Of a stretch of DNA of 64,000 bases, positions 21,690-33,745 are shown one piece after another (position 1 is the first letter of the stretch; each line of letters starts with the position of its first letter). The position numbers were made by a program, and so were the translations under genes. The stretch comes from Plectrocnemia conspersa (taxonomy: Eukaryota > Arthropoda > Insecta > Trichoptera > Polycentropodidae): the NCBI GenBank assembly GCA_009617715.1, contig VTFK01000361.1:186001-250000 (forward strand). Direction: 5' to 3'. A model generated the notes under the pieces. That model searched no databases and had not been told where the DNA came from. It saw only the letters and a program-made list of their open reading frames with translations.

Positions 21690-22220
21690 CGCATTGGCAG
21701 ATAATTGTATTGTTTTGCTTTACGTTCGCACAAAGTCGTGATTGTCAGTATCCGAGCTGAACCTTCAAGTCGAGAGGAATTACCATCATCAGTGATAATT
21801 TGGAGCATGCTGCTGCTGTATAGCAGATTGAGCATTCCGCACTGACCATCTCTCTTTATTATCTTCAAAACATCAATATTAATGATCAAGTGGCGTGAAG
21901 CTACTGTATAAAAAGACACACAGTGTCTGCAATTACAGAGCCACTGATTTCGTTTTCATTTTTAACCATATATCGCCCATACAATGTTGCTCCGGGATAA
22001 CATTGGACGTGTTTAATTTTAATTACATAATTGCTACTCGTGACGTGATCTAATTTAATGCACGTGATCACAATAATGTAATCATATCAAAACATGCTAT
22101 AAATCAGTCCTTATCGCATCGATCACATTATAAAAATTTGATTTTTCCTATGTATGGCGAATGCGATAAAGCAGCTCGATGGAGCGGACATACCCTGATC
22201 GAAGTGTATTATTATCGAAA
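21690..22220. promoter_or_regulatory. GC-richer island with TATA-like box and E-boxes
   Basis: Contains GGAGCATGCTGCTGCTGTAT, TACTGTATAAAAAGACACAC (TATA-like, about 21904), CGTGACGTGATC, ATGCACGTGATCAC (CACGTG) and TAATTACATAATTGC. The two nearby GTGATC words and the TATA-like box could mark a small promoter or an enhancer. The minus-strand 83-codon frame at 21668-21919 is unrecognised. Confidence 0.35.
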
Positions 22221-23554
22221 TGCAAGTTACAGAGTAATTTTATGAGATTACACGTTTACTTCAGTTTAAATTTTCCATCTTTGTGATTAATACAAGGAGC
22301 AATAGAGGTCTTGCCCTCTTTAATGATGCTACTGGTATTAAATCATGTTTTCAAAAAAAAATTGTGAGAATTTAAATATGCTCAATACGGAGACAAAGTC
22401 TTTAAAATATATTTTGCGTAGCAATACAGTATTATAAAAATTCATTAATTTTATAATTTAATAATAAATTATATCAGCACGATATATCATTGCTGTGAAT
22501 CCTACACGATATTCTATAATATTAATTTTGTATTGGGAAATTTAAATTAAAATATAAATAAAATTCTGCATACCTTAAATTGTAGTTTCATAGATTTTTC
22601 TTTTGCCGTGATTAACAATATGCGATTAGTTTATTAATTATTAAATATATTACAATTAAATAACATATCATTCAGAGTATATAAAAGTAGTATAAATAAA
22701 AGTTTTATGGAAAATATTATTCTTTGTATTCTACTTTGTAAAGACAGAAGGGATAAGGGTAAAGGATAATACATTTAAATTTAGATATATTTTAAAAAAT
22801 ATATTTTATGATCATATTTGTCAGATTTTTCTTCCGTCGGGAATCAAATCAAAGACTGCTGTTTTTTACTGTAATATTTCATCATAATTGATTAGAACGC
22901 GTGAAAGTAATATTGTATTAAAAAAAAATTAAACTAGTAATAATAGATCTGAAATAAATATAAAATTAAATCATTGCACTATTTGTATGTATGTTTATGT
23001 AGTAAACACATATAATATAAAAACTTACAATATCTTAATTTGCGATTAAATTCACGTACTGCTATAAGATATACAAAATCTATTAAACCCCATGCGCATA
23101 TTTAAATAAAACACTTCTTAAGATGTCTCTAAAATTCAGTTTATACAAAATAAAGCAAGTCTTCAACTTATGTGATTAATTGGTTCTAAAAATTTTCGTG
23201 TAAGTCGAATAATATAATATGGTTAGTTATAAAGTTAGTTATAAAAATAAAGTGATCCTACTTACATACACACAAAGAAATTTTTATAATCAAAATTTGT
23301 ATATATTATAAAAATAGGGGTGTACATAATTTTAAGTGCAAACTACTTGTTAATATATATGGTTTTAATTTTATATGTATATATGCAGTGTTTGTCAAAT
23401 AGCTCTTTCCTTTTATAATATATAATAGTATCAATAATATCATTCAATGCTTTTTCTCGATCGTATTTAAATATTAAGTCATCTTCTTGTTTATTTTCTT
23501 ACTGTTCCTCTGAAAAATTTCTCTGGTTTTCAAGTTTCATCAGAACTTTGCGAC
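22221..23554. other. AT-rich stretch without recognisable feature
   Basis: AT-rich filler with TATAAAAA words typical of base composition. No gene or transposon end. Confidence 0.4.
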
Positions 23555-24090
23555 ATATTTTCTGAAATCATATTTTATGCGAAATATTTTAATTACGCAT
23601 TACAAATTATTTAAAATATCTACTTATAATATTTATCTGATAATTAGTCGTATTTTCTTTGATGTTTCGTGTTGCAATATAGTGTTTTTCAAGTCCAGGG
23701 CAATAGCAATAAAGTCTTGCCATCGCGGTGAAAATGCTCGATTGTCAAGCGTTCATATTAAGACTTTTTATAACAATATTACTAGTGATTATCGAATAAA
23801 GCATATCTAAATCGAATTTTGACCAATAGGAGAGCGCAAAAACAATTATCACTTCTCAGAAGGCAAAAATTCACATCAAAAGCAATAAAATCGTGTCGGC
23901 GCCGTCGCAGTGGGAACGCTCGTTACCGAGCGTTCCCATTTTGCAACTGCGCCGACGACCAAAATCGGCTTAAATATACTTTGATTGACCAAAATTCTTT
24001 TATACTTTGATTAGCCCTCTTATATTAAAAGTCTATATTAATATCGTTAAGGATAGGTAACATATTTTTAAAACATAGTGTATCTCCATC
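23555..24090 (+). repeat. Foldback repeat family, copy C
   Basis: Starts at TGCGACATATTTTCTGAAAT and continues through ATTTTATGCGAAATATTTTA, GCCATCGCGGTGAAAATGCTC, GAGAGCGCAAAAACAATTAT, AAGCAATAAAATCGTGTCGG and the core GGGAACGCTCG-TTAC-CGAGCGTTCCC (about 23909-23936). It then enters a shortened right arm ending CTCTTATATTAAAAGTC and TTTTTAAAACATAGTGT. The right arm has lost the TTTTGACGTGAATTTTTGCC block. Orientation and order agree with copies A, B and D. Confidence 0.75.
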
Positions 24091-24299
24091 TTCTTGATTC
24101 AGATCCATTGCTAATGTTAGTTTTATAATAACATAATATTTCTGACAAAGTGGGAAATGAGTTCATTCCATTCGTTACTCATCGCAGATATTAAAAGTTT
24201 ACTCAAGGCAATAACAATATTTTTATAGGCTTACAAATGTCATACTATTTCCATAATTGCGTTAACGATTTGCTGCTCTATTCTTATTAATGCAAATGA

Positions 24300-25405
24300 T
24301 TCTACTTGAGAAAAATGTCAAATTAAAGATTCTCATTTCTCGATAAATTTACTTATTTCTCAAAAATTTTTTTAATTAAAAAATAAATTTGTGCGAATAT
24401 TTTTAATTGATTTAAAACAACGCATAAAAAAGAGTGAGTCTTGATAGCTTTTAATATACAAACAAAGTAAATGTCAGAAACATATTTACCATTTTCTCAA
24501 TTACTCTAATCTGCCTTTAATTTGCTTTGGTAATCTTAGAATTGCAATAATATAAGAAGAAACATCTTCGCGTGAGAATCATAAATTGCAAAAAAATATG
24601 GTGGATTTGCAAAGAGCTACGCCATAAAATTTACCTATCGGCGAACTTAAAACTGTTTTCAATAATCCAAAGACTCACAATAATAAACTAATTTCGAAAA
24701 TCGGTAATTATGACAAGGTCACGCTTAATTTCAAGTATAAACATAAAATGCCAAAGCACATATTGCTTTGATGCTAAATTAAAATTTACTAACACAATCA
24801 CATTAGCCCCAGATCCCCAGTGCTAGTTATAATATATGTTCTGTTTAGCTTAAAAAAAAAATTTTTTTTTTTTTTTTTTTAATTGTATAAAGGTTTTAGT
24901 ATTTTAGCCTAATCTGTATAAATATTCAATGTATATTATTTCTAATATTCTTCATATATTGTATTTATTTCTCTTTTTGTAAACATGATAATGGTTAAAA
25001 GAATACCAGTAACATGTGTTATATTTTATATTTTATTGATTTAACAACTGTAAATATGACTGTAATAAACGATTTAAAGCAAACAATAATCCAAAGATTT
25101 TTTTCAATATTTTTTTTGTTCGAAATATGAAAATTGGGAAATAGTAACAGCTGTTTTTGACAATTAGTAGATTGATTCATTCTGGTCCTTCGATTTTTTA
25201 TTTTATCATCATCCTATCCTATTCTAAAGTCTGCTTTCTTCAAGGATCATCCTGTTCTTTGTACCTAAATCAATATATATACAATACAATAGTATTATTA
25301 TTACATAATATATACAGCATATATATTCTTTATTTATTAAGCTTCTCGAGAAAATCGAAAATATGAATTTTCGTTTTACGAGAAATGAAAAACATCAAAA
25401 AATTA
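24300..25405 (+). repeat. Second dispersed repeat family, copy 1
   Basis: Colinear with 53005-54165. Shared blocks are TTGAGAAAAATGTCAAATTA and GATTCTCATTTCTC at the left; CTAATCTGCCTTTAATTTGC, CGCGTGAGAATCA, ATTGCAAAAAAATATGGTGG and ATTTACCTATCGGCGAACTT in the middle; and CTTCTCGAGAAAATCGAAAA at the right. The ends carry similar sequence in direct rather than inverted orientation. It includes an A10T19 run at 24852-24880 and a chance 69-codon frame. No transposase or RT motif was recognised; class unknown. Confidence 0.55.
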
Positions 25406-26019
25406 GAATGCATAGCTCTAACTGCTTGCTTTAGTGTGGTTAAATATTTTTGTATTACATACACATTGATCCATTAGTTAAATTAAGAAGATTGTATTCT
25501 TTAGAAGAGACATTATTTTTATGTTTTCATTTTAGTTGCATGGGGAATGACATAATGCATTTTATAATTTTTAACGATAAAATATTAAATGCTAGGTTAT
25601 TATATTTGCAATATTTTCCACCTTTTGCATAAAATTATGAGTACGAGATTAGTCTGCTAAATTTATTATGTCATCAATGCTCTTCAAGTATATTTCTATA
25701 TAAAGTGTAGAAATGTTTTGAAAATATTTATAAATTCTTTGGATTTTCAATGTAGGAGGTAGTTTTATTTTGATTTTACAAAAGCAGCATTTTCCAGTGA
25801 GTAGAAAAGTGTTGGCTAGTTTTATCATATGGTATTATATGTTATAAAGTTAAAATCTATATATTAATAAATTTTTTAAGTGTTACTCGTAATTTTCTAG
25901 CGTGAGAATTTATGGTTTCCGTTGAGATTAAGTATTCTTACAACCTTCGAGTTAACTCTGATATTTTCTTCAATATAAATTATGCAAATGCCGTTGAAAG
26001 GATATCATGATTAAATTTA
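25406..26019. other. AT-rich stretch without recognisable feature
   Basis: AT-rich sequence with short chance frames only. Confidence 0.4.
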
Positions 26020-26200
26020 ATGCTCCACGTCTCATCGGCGCCGCATTCTCGATTCATAGAAAATATTAAAAGATTCCTTATACTGTTAAATTGCGCGATT
26101 TATTTCTAACGTGTTATTTTGCTAGAAGCATCCCAGTGGTCGGCGTTGTGCAGTGGCGTACACTAATCGCGAATATACGATTTATGTATTTATTTAACTT
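26020..26200. promoter_or_regulatory. Small GC-richer island
   Basis: CTCATCGGCGCCGCATTCTC and AGTGGTCGGCGTTGTGCAGT mark two short GC-rich patches separated by AT-rich sequence. No ORF. Confidence 0.3.
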
Positions 26201-27425
26201 GACTCACTGCGGCAGAACGGACTCGCCCAAAAGATAAATTGATTCAATGATTCTATGATATTACACAATGAGACTGTGTGTCTAATCCGGTTATAAAATA
26301 AAATTAAACGATCGTAAAGTATGCAAAAATGGGCGCTTTTATGGTTTATAATTAGGGTAATACAATGATGGTTCATAACAGTGATTTTAGTTTAAATTGT
26401 GAAAAATATACCAATTATGGGTAAATTTGGTACGCCAGCCATGTTTGTGTTTGTATTTTTTTTCGCATTTTTAAGAGTAGGTACGCTTAGTCGTTTATGT
26501 ACCGTATCTAATGTGATTTCTGTGAAATTTATGCGAAGGTCAATTGATATTAAAGTATTGAATTTTTAAATTAGGGATATAAAATATACAGCTACAGCGT
26601 GTAATTGCTTTTATTTATTCTATAGGTATGTATAATCTTAAATACTACTTGCCATCAACAGAAAAACGGTTAGAATAGCAAAGGTGCTTATTTTTGGGAA
26701 AACCGTAATTATCGATATAATGTGTTATACCAGTTTTAGATATGTATACATAATTTTAAATAGTTATGCTAAATATAACAAAACGTCCAATGATTCGGAA
26801 ATTTGTTTTTAATGTATGCAAATATAAAGCTTTAAAAAAATAGTAAAATGGTGCTTTTCATTACTGAAAATGTTGTATACTTATTAGTATTCATAATTTT
26901 CATAAATTCACTGTTTTTGCCTGAAAAAAATTGGAAATAATAATACAAATCCTAAAAATAGTTCCGCATTCATATTTTGATTTTTTTCTAATTTTTGCCA
27001 AACAAACTTTAAGCAGTGTTATTTAATCTGTAGTAATTTATGAAGGTTTTACGAAAAAAAAGAATCACATTGATTAAGGAGATAGTTAGAGAAAATTGAC
27101 GTTAAAGTAAATAAAAATCACTATTGTTACTATTGCGTAGCGTAGTTTATAAATCTGTTTATCAAGTTTCAGTTCCAGATATATAAGAGCTCGATTTATA
27201 TTAAATACTACTACCCTATCACTGTGAATAACTGGGGTTATAAAGCTTGTTTACGTATTGTAAATAAAATTGACTGTAATATTATATGACTATATTATAT
27301 ATTATTATATAATTTAAAATATTGCTAAATGTAGTAAATAAATAGGGCATTGTAAAACAATTTATATGATTGCAATCCGATCTCTCATTCGTCATTTTTT
27401 TATTTTATATATACTCACAGTACTA
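26201..27425. other. AT-rich stretch without recognisable feature
   Basis: AT-rich filler between an island and the TIR element. No gene. Confidence 0.4.
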
Positions 27426-28295
27426 GAGTACGCTCGGGATAAGGATGCCGGTTTGTTATTGTGTACGTGTACATGTATATGAGAGAGAAAAGCGATGTAG
27501 CGTGTACTTCGTTGTCTCGCTTTCTCTTTTAAGGACAGTCGCTGATTAATCAACGCTGGTATTCGTCATTAAAGTGCAGTGTGGCACAGAAGTTCGATCT
27601 TCTCTAGTGATTTATTTTAAATAATTTTGTGTTGATATTGGTTAACCCAGATATGCCCACTGTCCCGTGGGTAGGTCACTAAACTCGTGCCACTGTTTTT
27701 TATTTATAAATGAAATTTTAAGAGAACAAAATTTCTTGGTCATATCTGGGTTAATTGATATCAAGGCTTCAAATATACACTGTAAGTTATTCGTTCTCTT
27801 ACCCATGGATTAAAATATTTTAATTATTTTTCCATTAATCCGTACGTTGTTGGTTTTTTTACACTATTCTCTGTAAGGCTTAAAAAAGTTATTATTCTTA
27901 TCGTTGCGCCAATGATAATTTTTTAATTTATTCAATGGATTCTAATGATTTAATAGAGTCGTCGAGCCATTAAACAATCTGCGAATAATTTCTTTCCCCA
28001 TTTTATATCTTTTTGCTTTTGAAGAATAGCTAAAGACTTCATTATTTTTTTGACTAGTGAAAGATTTTGAATTTTTCAAATATTTAATTAATGACATCAA
28101 TGTCTTGTTTTTTCGATTAAATAATATATGTTTAATTGTCCGTTGAAATTTACAACTTAGCTCAGACGTATGTATGTTAAATAAACATATATTTTCTTTT
28201 AAAATAAAATAAATAAATATTCTGAGCTAAATTGTTTTGAGCCACACAGTTCACGCACACAATAACAAACCGGAATCCTTATCCCGAGCGTACTC
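27426..28295. mobile_element. Non-autonomous DNA transposon with 39-bp TIRs
   Basis: The left end begins GAGTACGCTCGGGATAAGGA and continues TGCCGGTTTGTTATTGTGT. The right end is the reverse complement over 39 bp with a single mismatch, ending at 28295. A solitary half of the same end lies at 63309-63357. The left flank is TA at both sites, which hints at a Tc1/mariner-type target, but the right flank here is AA, so the target duplication is not proved. The 870-bp interior has no transposase. It has a GC-richer left part (GAGAGAGAAAAGCGATGTAG ... TCGCTTTCTCTTTT, itself inverted) and a nested TTAA element. Confidence 0.75.
27646..27750. mobile_element. 105-bp piggyBac-like MITE nested in the TIR element
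   Basis: Termini CCCAGATATG (27646) and CATATCTGGG (to 27750) are perfect 10-bp inverted repeats flanked on each side by TTAA (27642-27645 and 27751-27754). TTAA duplication with CCC...GGG ends is the hallmark of the piggyBac superfamily. An internal CCCACTGTCCCGTGGG dyad follows the left end. It is non-coding, so it was mobilised in trans. Confidence 0.75.
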
Positions 28296-29305
28296 AACAT
28301 AGAAAATACTGAATAGCATACAAAAACTCATATTATTCAAAAATCATATTTTGCGGACTATTTTTAGTGATAAAAAAAATATTTTTCAGTTACTTTAATA
28401 TTTTTTTGACTAAATAAGATAGGACAAAGATTTTATGTGACTCTTCTACGGTTATCACTGTATTAGGGATATTAAAAGGCATATATAATAGTAGTTAAAT
28501 TTTCCTGTTTTTGGGTCTTGAATGTTTTCATTATACTAGTATTTAGAGACTGTTTGCCTTACATCTAAATACAAGTAAGATTAAAATTATATTATTAAAA
28601 TCACTCGAGGATCAAAATCTAAGTCGTTGGAGCTTACTCTGGAGTAATTTCAATGATTTTTTAAGGTAGACATTCAGAAATTTAAGAGATACAATAGTAG
28701 ACGAAATCATTTTCCATGACTTGCCATAGCCTTGTTATTCAAAGCTCTAGAATTCTTAAATTGCAAGATCATATGCCCGTTTTTTGGATTTATGTATACT
28801 AAATAATACTTCTGTATTTTCACTTAAGCCTTTACTAGGAAATGGCAGAAATTGCTTAAATTCAAAATAAAAAAATGTCTAGCTAAATTATATTATCTTG
28901 AATCTTGAAAAATAATTCAAGCAGAATTAAATTTTTTTGCTTCAGCTTTAAAAAAATACACGGTATTTAATTCATATTAAAATGTTATATATTATATTAT
29001 ACACGAGAGTTTATATTTATTTTTAATAAATTCCATATCAAGAAAGAGTTCATGATGTTTTCGACCATCATGACCATCTCTGCGAGAATTTATTCTTTGT
29101 TCTTGCTCATAGTCCTCATAGTCACATCATAAGCTATTAATTTCACATTTATAGTCTATCGACATTTCATAAGCGACAACGCAACATTCTACAAAACGAA
29201 ACCCAAACGCATTATGCGTTTCTTATGTGTCTAATTGGACAAGAATTTTCTAGTAGTAGCAGTCATAGTTCTTGAAATTATAACCATGAAAATTGTCTGA
29301 TTTTG
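28296..29305. other. AT-rich stretch without recognisable feature
   Basis: AT-rich sequence with a short palindromic-like patch CATGATGTTTTCGACCATCA-TGACCATC at about 29050. No gene. Confidence 0.35.
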
Positions 29306-29309
29306 AGCG

Positions 29310-29725
29310 ATCGTCTACGATTGGTGGAGGCGATCTCGAGCCCAACCCACTGGCGGCGCGTGGTGGGGTGATCGCGAGCCGCGGCGGGGGCGAGCGGTCT
29401 GATTTATCGGCATTTATCACGAAACGGCGTGATTAAATAAAATGGCCGCTATTTAGCGGTGTCGTGACTTCCAAGAAATCGCACGCGGTCATATTGTAGT
29501 TGTATAACCGGCCGATTGCCGATTCCTTTTTCGACAGCGATAATCGCAGTGGGGCTTTTCAATTCCGATAAGAAACTCGTAAAGTGGATAATGGGCTTTC
29601 TTTTCCACCTCCTTGGTGGGAGTTTTTCTTGGAATCTAAATGGATTTTTTAATTTTATATTTTTAATAATTGCGGGCGATTTGGGAGTGGCGCTAAAGCA
29701 AATTAAAGGTGCTTATCAAATATAA
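29310..29725. promoter_or_regulatory. GC-rich island, candidate cis-regulatory element
   Basis: A strong GC peak: GGAGGCGATCTCGAGCCCAA, CTGGCGGCGCGTGGTGGGGT, GATCGCGAGCCGCGGCGGGG and then CACGAAACGGCGTGATTAAA, AAAATGGCCGC and TATAACCGGCCG. Repeated GATCG/GCGATC words occur between 29305 and 29375. A 69-codon frame at 29516-29725 is not domain-like. Confidence 0.45.
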
Positions 29726-29807
29726 ATTGTTCGTGTATGACTTAGGAAATGTGTTGCTAATAATATATTATAAACACAATTTAGCACCAGAATAACATCA
29801 AAAAATA

Positions 29808-30887
29808 TTAGACTGTTTCATATGCAGTGACCGATTTTTTCAGTGTGATGTAAAACGCTTTATTATATATTAATAAAAATACGCTCCCTTTATAAAAATG
29901 GTATTTTTCCAACGATTTACAATTAGCTTATCCATTGTTAAGTCGTGAAAAGCTTTTACGGTATCACTCTGATTATTGAATTACTTATTTTAAATAAACA
30001 AGTGTATAACATGTTTAAAAGGGGTAATAATCTGCAAGGGGAAAGTCAGTGGAATATGGATGAGACATAATTTCTAAAACTAATTCGTTTAGTGAAGTAT
30101 GATGACTCTCATCATCACGGAGCAATATCGCTTTAAGTATGTTTATCAACTTCAGATGGTTAATTTTCTATGCATAGTGCAAATTTTTATACAATGTGAT
30201 TCTTCTGTAATAGTATAAATTGGTTTGAGTAACAATCAAGGAACAATTCCTCCAGAATATCACTATATGTGTAGGTACTGTCGCTATATTTTTTCCAGAG
30301 CTTTTTTGCTGTCAACATATAATCATAACCACTTCTAAATATCGTAGAGAATCTATTTATCATCGCAGGAAATGATTCTTTTAAATAATGCTTTTATATA
30401 ATTTCTGAGAACTAATGAAGAACAGGCTTTAAAATGTTACTGATTTTACTTTTCTGTCATGCAGTACCCATTTGTTTATTTATTCACCTTTCCTATGCCA
30501 TTCAGATGTGTCAGAATTTTTTTTGTGGATCAGCTTCGACAGTGTTTCTTAATATATTTTTATCAAAAGCAAATGAAGGTCTTCCATTGAGAGCATTTTC
30601 AAAGTTAATATCGCAAGTAATATTTTTTTCAAACCAACACCTTGCAGTTCTCTGACTAACAGTACCCTCGCCAAATCCCAAATATTTATCGTGGTCTGCG
30701 CAGCTTTATGTTTCATTTTGAACTCGTACTATAAAGTAAGAACTTATACCATAATGTTCTTAATTTAACTATATCAACATAAAATGAAGAACAAAACACA
30801 CATGAAAAAAATAAAATTAATGGGTTTTACCTTGTTCTGAATATAATCCGTTTCCAAACGAACACTTAAAACACTGAAATACCCTAA
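29808..30887 (-). pseudogene. Full-length but inactivated mariner (D34D) transposon
   Basis: Ends TTAGACTGTTTCA (29808) and TGAAATACCCTAA (to 30887) are imperfect inverted repeats flanked by TA (29806-29807 and 30888-30889). Reading leftward across stops and frameshifts, the transposase order is intact: YEFKMKHKAAQT, then GEGTVSQRTARCWFEKN (helix-turn-helix region), LNGRPSFAFDKN, VEADPQKKF, RIISCDDK-stop-ILYDI (first catalytic Asp), ILLRDDESHHTSLNE (second Asp), HPYSTDFPLADYYPF (third Asp, D34D), and RWKNTIFIKGAYF at the C-terminus. Several stops make it non-functional. The length of 1080 bp is shorter than the usual 1.3 kb, so internal deletion has occurred. Motif details resemble the irritans/mellifera type, a tentative call. 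Confidence 0.85.
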
Positions 30888-32995
30888 TATATGTTTAAAT
30901 ATGATAAAATAATCAAAATTTGGTTTGCTTTTTAAAACGAAAATATTTATTAGGATGAGTTGGGGTTGGGGTTCTGCATTTTGGTATATAGAGAAGGTAT
31001 TTCATTTTGATTTTACCTTTTATATAACACTTTTTTTAGAGTAAAATGGGAAAGATTTATTGTAGTTAATTTAAAAAAATGTTTTTGTAAAAATTAAGTG
31101 GAATACAGAAAATCATTTTCTTTTAAATTCAATACAAAAACATATACGTAATAAAAATAATAGTAATAATATCTATGATAAATAAATATCATTTTATTAA
31201 GTTAAAAATTCCCGTATATTTCTTCTTACTAAACCTAGACTGATATTTGTATAGTACTTTTTAATATGAATGTGCAGTGAAACTAATGTTGTTAAAATTA
31301 AAATGTTACAAAAATTTAATAAATATTCAGTAAAATATTAACACTTTTAAAATTTAGTGATTTGGAAATGAACATATTTTATTATAGGTAATACATATAG
31401 AAAAGTTTCAGGTAGCTTATATTATTTTATGTACATTTGGAAAATATGTTAACATTTATATTTAATCATAAATTTAATTAATAGAAATTAGTTTGTATTT
31501 TGCTAATTTTTACAAACATCTTAGTGGTGTTATTTATTAGATAATAATTAGAACACATAAAAGGTATGTTGTACGTTTTTACTTTTAATTAACTAATTTT
31601 AGGTAAATAATTATGTAAATAAAATATTTATAACAATTATTCTGGAGTATTTTCATCATCTGTGCTACTGATATTCATTGGTGACTTCAAAGATTTTTCA
31701 GCGATTGTAGTGTTTGTATAGTTTATTGTTTCTTTTTCTTGTACAATTTAAAAATATTTATATTATATGTATGTTCAATTATTGCCAATATTTAAGGACT
31801 AATTATAAGTTGTTACTAATAAACCATAAGTGTTACATTTAATACTATTGCTATGGTTATTTAGTCTACTAAATCAAAATCGTAAATTAAATATTTGAAT
31901 TACACAAATTAACTGTGAAAATTACTATAGTATTTTTTTTTGCAAATTATTAAATTGAATTTGTAAAATTTACATAATAAAATAGAAAAATTGTGTCACT
32001 TATGATTTTCCTCTTCATAACTAATGCGATAGATTAGTCGTTTGTGTCAGTATAAAACCAAAAGACCTGGATTAAAATCTTAAATAAATCACAATATCTA
32101 ATTATTATTCCCAAATAATTATTTTTTTATTAAATAAAAAATATAATATTTGACGTTTTGTGTTTTGATTTGAATACTTTATATCGTATTAGTAATAGAA
32201 TTGTATCTATATATATATATAATATATGTTTATCATTTTCTTTAAATAATGGAATTAATCTTAATAAAAGTGATTTTATACCTATAACAAATACGTACAC
32301 GCAAAAAATAACCTAATATTTTATTACCGTTAAAAAATTGAAATTATAGGTCTAATAACGATCATCACGTCATGTCGATTCGAACAGTTTTTTACTAACA
32401 TAATATCACAACACAATAATACTTAAATATTACTTTCAAGAAACATATGGCCGTACGTGACTCACAATGCAAGGCATATAGGTACATGTACGCACGAATA
32501 CTATAAAACTATTGATTTTTTTATATTATATGCACGTATGCAGATCAATTTCATTCGACATAATGATAGATTATTTAAAACATTGCAAATAAGGCGTTAT
32601 ATCGCTATACATTAATGATTTATTGACATAGTTCATTGTACCTATTATAAAATAATTAAGTAAATTGATCCATATTTTTATAGATAGCTAACGGAATTTA
32701 TTTATTCAATCCATTTTCAGCTTTTCAGTCAAAAAACTCTTGATTGCTTTTCTATTCTATGCGTTACATATATATAAAATAAAAAAAGCAGTTCACTGTA
32801 ATAAGACCATCGGAAAAATGTGCATTGAATTTTCATAAAAACTTACATATATTATGCCAGATATTCCAACTGCTCTATTATTCCATAACAATATTAAATA
32901 ACAGAATGGCATGTACGATAAAATAATGGCATTTCTAATGTTATCATTGTGTCATATCAAATTATTTTAATTTTAATACACATTGTCCGATTTGT
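30888..32995. other. AT-rich stretch; one possible degenerate SINE head
   Basis: Very AT-rich. At 32025-32095 TAGATTAGTCGTTTGTGTCA and GACCTGGATTAAAATC recall a decayed tRNA-like SINE head, but the B box is mutated. A TA microsatellite lies at about 32205-32226. No gene. Confidence 0.3.
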
Positions 32996-32999
32996 ATCC

Positions 33000-33320
33000 A
33001 AGTGTAACGGAGCACCTTCCCTCTTCCGCGCTCCACCTCACGAGCCCGAGAAATAATGATACACATTATACAGTACGTAACCATAAAATACGGTTAATGT
33101 AAACCAACATTATTTTCAACAATACCATAATAAATTGGCGGACATTTATCAACAGGATGTCCATGGTTCGATATAAGCGAGCGGTAATACGAATTTAATT
33201 AGAAAATGTCACGTTTCGGCCGATCCGCTCTACCATGTGTTGATTTTGTAGAGTTACTACTGAGTGGATGCAATTTGTATCTGTCAAATTGACAGCCCTG
33301 ATCATAACCGTTCCTTGTGT
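33000..33320. promoter_or_regulatory. GC-richer island with palindromic TALE-type motif
   Basis: Includes GTAACGGAGCACCTTCCCTC, GCGCTCCACCTCACGAGCCC, AAGCGAGCGGTAATACG, CGTTTCGGCCGATCCGC and, at 33281-33295, CTGTCAAATTGACAG, two inverted TGACAG cores separated by one base. TGACAG is the Meis/Homothorax-type site. No ORF. Confidence 0.4.
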
Positions 33321-33579
33321 TATGAATATTATAAAAATAAAGGGTTAGCATTTCTCAATTTTATTTTACTCCTTCGAAAAAATCACTATCGTATAAAAAC
33401 TATTTTTACTTTTAATTTATTAAAATAATATATCCGTAATCATTAGTTAGATTTCACGGTTTTTTTAACACTCGTTTAGGGTTATATCTTTATTGTTTTT
33501 AAGTGGTTACCTAGCAAATTAACCGTCATTTTTTGTTCTAAAAAAAAAAATTTAAAAAAAAATTTAACAATTTCTTTAT

Positions 33580-33745
33580 TTAATAAAATGATATTTACAG
33601 GTGCAATTGCTATACAATTAAATTTAAGTGTCGATTATAAACTATTTTCTTCATTTTGTGAATGTACGATTTGTTATAGCTATGTTTTTGAGTATGCTAT
33701 CTGTGTTTAAGTAGAGGAAAAGTTGTCAAAAAAAAAATTTTCATG
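33580..33745 (+). repeat. Diverged duplicate, copy 1 (pair with 34615-34745)
   Basis: ATATTTACAGGTGCAATTGC, AATTTAAGTGTCGATTATAA and ATTTGTTATAGCTATGTTTT to AGAGGAAAAGTTGTCAAAAA align with ATATTTACAGGTGATATTAC, AACTTAAATGGCTATTATTA and TATATGTTATAGATATGTAT to TGAGGAAAGTTTGTGAAAAA at 34615. Upstream AT-rich words are also similar. Copy 1 has a 36-codon open frame after TTTACAG that copy 2 breaks with stops, so an old coding repeat cannot be excluded. Confidence 0.5.

Noticed and set aside
24852..24880. Poly-A tail of a retrocopy
   Set aside because: A10T19 is a simple-sequence run inside the second repeat family and no retrocopied gene lies beside it.
30434..30655. 73-codon plus-strand frame as a membrane protein
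   Set aside because: It is the antisense shadow of the mariner transposase on the minus strand.
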